DNA of 64,000 nt from Botryotinia globosa (taxonomy: Eukaryota > Ascomycota > Leotiomycetes > Helotiales > Sclerotiniaceae). The position numbers and the translations under genes are program-made. Below are positions 60,635-64,000 of this stretch, one piece after another (positions within the stretch are counted from its first letter, which is position 1; every line of letters begins with the position of its first letter). Where the stretch lies: the NCBI GenBank assembly GCA_014898425.1, contig RCSZ01000005.1:620001-684000 (forward strand), written 5' to 3'. Under the pieces are notes generated by a model. The model was not told the origin of the DNA. It saw only the letters and a program-made list of their open reading frames with translations, and ran no database searches.

Positions 60635-61565
60635 TAGGTACCTACTGATACCTATTTATCTCAGCAATTTCAGTTAGTCAACGCAGTCTTCAACTTTCTC
60701 GAACGGGGCTGATTCCAAGCTCTCTGGCGTGATGATGTTATTATGTGACACCTTTCATATCTAAATCAGACGTTTTAGTCACATGAAGTACGGCTAAGAA
60801 TTCCGCGGCAATTGCAGACGGAATTGTAACGGTCAACCTTGTAAGCTTACGTGGTAAAGTGGCGTGAATAAATTAGGCGCCTCGATTTTAGTATCTTCCG
60901 CCGTCCCGAATGGGGATCCCGAAGGACTACTTCTGTATCTGGCTCTTTTATCCAAATGAACGCATGTGACACCTAACTACCTTATAGGTAGTATATTCCA
61001 GATCCGTCTGAGCTCAAAGCCATTGGTCAATTGCAAGTATGAGCATTACGACGTATCCCACGACATTTTCTTGTTTCGAGCGGCTGCTCTATAATCTGAG
61101 CTAGCAAACAGGTTGAAACAGCACCATCTTCACTTGTGATTTATTACCTAGTAAAAGAACTGGACAGGCTACTATCTAACTAACTTGTCATTGGATGTAC
61201 GACGAGGAAGCTATGCTTTAGGCTATAGAGGAGGTGATTCTAATGTAAGTCTTGGATAATGTCAAAAATCCAACAAACCATTCAATACAAAACATCATCT
61301 GAAGTATTAAACTACGTACAGGGGCTTTATGCTTATCAGCTCTGCGGGTAGAGGACCCTGGAAGCTTAGCACGCAATGAGATTGTTCACAGCTTCAACTA
61401 GTTGGTTTGGCTGAAGGGATGTTATCATTATGTGGGTTAAGCAGGGGACAGAGCTGAAGGAGCATTTTGGGTTTCATTGACTTAGCGGGGTAGCATCCAA
61501 TTGCGGATATACCCTTCCTCAGTTCTGGCAAAAGCTATGATGCAAAATGCTTCGAGATGAACGAG
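60635..61565. other. Distal upstream region of the amino-acid permease
   Basis: Non-coding; begins with TAGGTAGGTACCTAC, a recurrence of the TAGG motif. I see no ORF or RNA gene. Confidence 0.4.
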
Positions 61566-61613
61566 AGATAACTGTTATCATGATAAGGGAGTTCTACTCG
61601 ATATACCTTATCT
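61566..61613 (+). promoter_or_regulatory. Cluster of four GATA-factor sites upstream of the permease
   Basis: Four HGATAR matches in 48 bases: AGATAA 61566-61571, TTATCA 61575-61580 (reverse), TGATAA 61581-61586 and TTATCT 61608-61613 (reverse). They lie about 160-210 bases before the permease ATG. Clustered HGATAR sites are the known binding pattern of AreA/NIT2-type nitrogen activators, so nitrogen-derepressed expression is likely. Confidence 0.68.
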
Positions 61614-61774
61614 ACAGCTAGCTCGATGTGGCTGTCCTACCAATGCAGGGGAAAGGATTCTGTGAGCTGAAAGAGTACAAGATAGACCAGAAATACGCTG
61701 TATCAAGATTCATCCTTCTTGCACACGAAAATTTGTCTTTCGCCCCTTTTGATTGATATTGGAATCTTTCAAAA

Positions 61775-63439
61775 ATGTCCTCGGATCATAAATCAGACGA
61801 CTATGAGCTCGGCCATGGAGGCTCCAAAAATGAGGCCATCGGACAAGGAGATATCGAAGTTCACTCTGGTCAACATGAGAACGGAACGGTGGTAGAGTTT
61901 CAGGAGGTGAAAGCTTTTAAGCAAGGTCTTCACCAACGCCATATTCAGATGATCGCGCTTGCCGGAACAATTGGTACTGGCTTATTTCTCGGTTCTGGCC
62001 GAGCAATTGCAAGATCCGGTCCTCTGGGCGCATTTCTTGCTTATTCTGTGGTTGGTCTTGCTGTTTCAAGTGTATTGTTTGCTGTTGGAGAAATGGGAGC
62101 CTTAATTCCTCTCACTGGGGGACAAGTTCGTTATGCTCAGCACTTCTTCGACCCTGCAATGTCTTTCGCCAATGGCTGGAACCAAGTCTACTCACACATT
62201 GTATCTATTCCCTCTGAGATTGTCGCCGCTGCAGTTTTAGTAGAGTTCTGGACGACAATCAATAATGCAGTTTGGATTACAGTTTTTGCCGTTCTCATAA
62301 TCTTGACCGCAGTCACTTTTGTGAGAGTCTATGGTGAATTGGAGTTTACATTTTCTATGCTGAAGATTATGCTTGTCATCGGAATCAATGTAATGGCTCT
62401 CGTTATTACCTGTGGAGGAGGTCCGAACCATGAATCGATAGGCTTTCGTTACTGGAGGGACCCTGGAGCTTTCGTCCAGTATTTGGGTATTGGCGGTAGT
62501 TTGGGTCGCTTCCTTGGATTTTGGACAACACTCAACAATACTTTATATGCATATTCTGGAATCGAGAATATCACTGTAGCTGCTGCCGAGACAAAAAATC
62601 CAAGAAGAGCAATCCCAATGGCCGCTAAGCGCATCTTTATCCGAATTCTTTTGTTCTACATTCTGACCATCTTCATGGTCGGTCTTGTGGTTCCATCCAA
62701 CGATCCCAAGCTTCTTCAGTCTACTGGTACTGCCTCAGAATCACCGTTCGTTATTGCCGCAAAGAATGCCGGTATCAAGGTTATCCCATCGATCATCAAT
62801 GCTGTTGTACTTACCTCAGCTTGGTCTTCTGGAAACTCCAGTATGCTCGGCGGAACTCGAATTCTCTTTGGTATGGCTATGTATGGACACGCTCCCAAAT
62901 TCTTCACTAGAGTGAACCGTGCCGGTGTTCCTTATATTGCCGCTGCTTTGTATGCTGTTTTCATGTGCTTGGGCTACATGACTTTGTCTAGTACTGCTAG
63001 TACAGTTTTCACTTGGCTTCAAGATCTTGTCTCAATTGCAACCTTGGTTAATTGGATATCCATCTTGGTAGTCTACCTTAGATTTCAAGCTGGCTGTAAA
63101 AAGCAAGGCATCAATCGCCACACTGAGCTTCCATGGGCTGCACCACTCCAGCCATACACGACTTGGGTTTCTCTGACCCTCTTTATCATTCTTCTCTTCA
63201 CTGGAGGATACGTGACTTTCATTCATGGCGACTGGGACACTGAGACATTCATTTCATCATATTTGAACATTCCTCTCTTCCTCATGCTGTTTTTAGGCTA
63301 TAAATTTTACGCCAAAACTAAAATGGTTTCTTTGGAGGAAATGCCGATTCGAGGATTCATTGAGATCTACCAGCAAAACCCAGAGCCAGAGGAGGCGCCG
63401 AAGAAGGGGCTTGCAAGATTGAATATTTTGTGGTCATGA
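61775..63439 (+). CDS. Yeast-type amino-acid permease (APC superfamily)
   Basis: A 554-residue single-exon membrane protein with about 12 hydrophobic segments and a hydrophilic N-terminal tail of about 60 residues. The core starts with FKQGLHQRHIQMIALAGTIGTGLFLGSG, the substrate-binding first segment of fungal amino-acid transporters. Further landmarks are GEMGALIPLTGG, FWTTLNNTLYAYSGIE, AETKNPRRAIPMA and the SSGNSSMLGGTRILFGMA segment. It is a proton-coupled plasma-membrane importer of the Gap1/Dip5/Agp1 group; specificity cannot be told. A tight GATA cluster upstream supports nitrogen control. The first ATG follows a short pyrimidine-rich leader. Confidence 0.95.
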   Translation: MSSDHKSDDYELGHGGSKNEAIGQGDIEVHSGQHENGTVVEFQEVKAFKQGLHQRHIQMIALAGTIGTGLFLGSGRAIARSGPLGAFLAYSVVGLAVSSVLFAVGEMGALIPLTGGQVRYAQHFFDPAMSFANGWNQVYSHIVSIPSEIVAAAVLVEFWTTINNAVWITVFAVLIILTAVTFVRVYGELEFTFSMLKIMLVIGINVMALVITCGGGPNHESIGFRYWRDPGAFVQYLGIGGSLGRFLGFWTTLNNTLYAYSGIENITVAAAETKNPRRAIPMAAKRIFIRILLFYILTIFMVGLVVPSNDPKLLQSTGTASESPFVIAAKNAGIKVIPSIINAVVLTSAWSSGNSSMLGGTRILFGMAMYGHAPKFFTRVNRAGVPYIAAALYAVFMCLGYMTLSSTASTVFTWLQDLVSIATLVNWISILVVYLRFQAGCKKQGINRHTELPWAAPLQPYTTWVSLTLFIILLFTGGYVTFIHGDWDTETFISSYLNIPLFLMLFLGYKFYAKTKMVSLEEMPIRGFIEIYQQNPEPEEAPKKGLARLNILWS

Positions 63440-64000
63440 GATCTCCTGCAGCAATTTTGTCACATAGCATGTTTAGCAATATTATTACATAGTTACTTGA
63501 ACAAGATTATAGTTACAACTTTTCCTCTTTCGTATTGTAGATTTAGCCTGCTGCAGAACAAGACGGGCATATGTTAGGGTGTGTATTTCTAGCAAAATTG
63601 ATTATCTATCTATAAATTCTACATCAACTTTGACTCTGACTTAGAACTATGCCTAACATGATTTGTGAGGTCCAATCTCAGCGCAATTCTACGTCGCTAC
63701 TCAAAATGTCAACAGATGACACAACTTTCAAAAACGGCAAGCACTTGCGACGGTTATTCCGAATCTTCCTCGCCATGGCCAATGAAATTTCAAAATATCC
63801 AAATTCATTTTGAACAGATATGCAGATAACAAAATACCTGGATATAGAGTGATGTAGAGTTTGCGGAAAAGGAACCCCGTAGATAAGTGTGATACCCGAA
63901 GCTTATCCGACCCCAACCCCTGAAGCCGACGCATGCAGTCTCTACGTCAGCCAAAAAAACAGGCGGGAATTGACCACTATTTGAAAGAGCCTCAATAATT
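63440..64000. other. 3' flank of the permease gene to window end
   Basis: Non-coding in what is visible. A minus-strand open frame at 63728-63934 has no recognisable feature. Confidence 0.4.

Overview
The window looks like a chromosomal segment of a filamentous ascomycete (Pezizomycotina). The evidence is many genes with short GT-AG introns (mostly about 45-75 nt), filamentous-fungal families (Zn2Cys6 regulator, Dal5-type permease, RTA1 protein, MYND protein, aspartic-protease-like wall/membrane protein), moderate GC genes, and discrete very AT-rich islands bounded by inverted repeats, as expected from transposon relics hit by repeat-induced point mutation (RIP). A leotiomycete such as a Botrytis/Sclerotinia relative is my best guess from protein flavour; I could not test it.

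Layout, left to right. 1-9 kb: a large Cid1-type RNA nucleotidyltransferase gene (+) followed by a 4 kb gene-free, microsatellite-rich stretch. 9-16 kb: an odd regulator with half a zinc cluster and a hydrophobic C-terminus (+), a Myb/SANT-like nuclear protein (-), and a 0.5 kb TIR element. 16-24 kb: a Dal5-type permease and a Zn2Cys6 regulator in tandem (-), a 1.5 kb AT-rich TIR element carrying about 58 TTA repeats, and a D-glutamate-cyclase-family (DUF1445) gene (-). 25-37 kb: a glycosyltransferase-like gene broken by one in-frame stop, an aquaglyceroporin with a long N-terminus, an AhpC/TSA-like thioredoxin-fold protein, a small spliced membrane-protein candidate and a secreted GH18 enzyme, all on (-). 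38-43.5 kb: two different Nudix hydrolases converging tail to tail, a frameshifted aspartic-protease-like membrane protein gene and a small two-segment membrane protein. 43.5-52 kb: sparse, with a C2H2-like candidate, a MYND-finger gene, a small four-exon candidate and relic-like short ORFs. 52-64 kb: RTA1-like protein, a large fungal multi-pass glycoprotein, an FAD-dependent amine/amino-acid oxidoreductase (-), a third TIR element, and an amino-acid permease (+) with a tight cluster of GATA sites upstream.

Functional themes are loose rather than one clear cluster. Nitrogen acquisition recurs: the Dal5-like permease (GATA sites upstream) sits beside its possible regulator, and the FAD oxidoreductase is divergent from the amino-acid permease. 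Exon joins below were worked out by hand by matching splice sites, reading phase and family sequence; they lack transcript support. I saw no tRNA, rRNA, CRISPR array or obvious secondary-metabolite backbone gene. I found no convincing entirely new system; the most unusual items are the hydrophobic-tailed half-zinc-cluster regulator, the two single-lesion broken genes, the three TIR elements and two small spliced genes that simple ORF calling misses.
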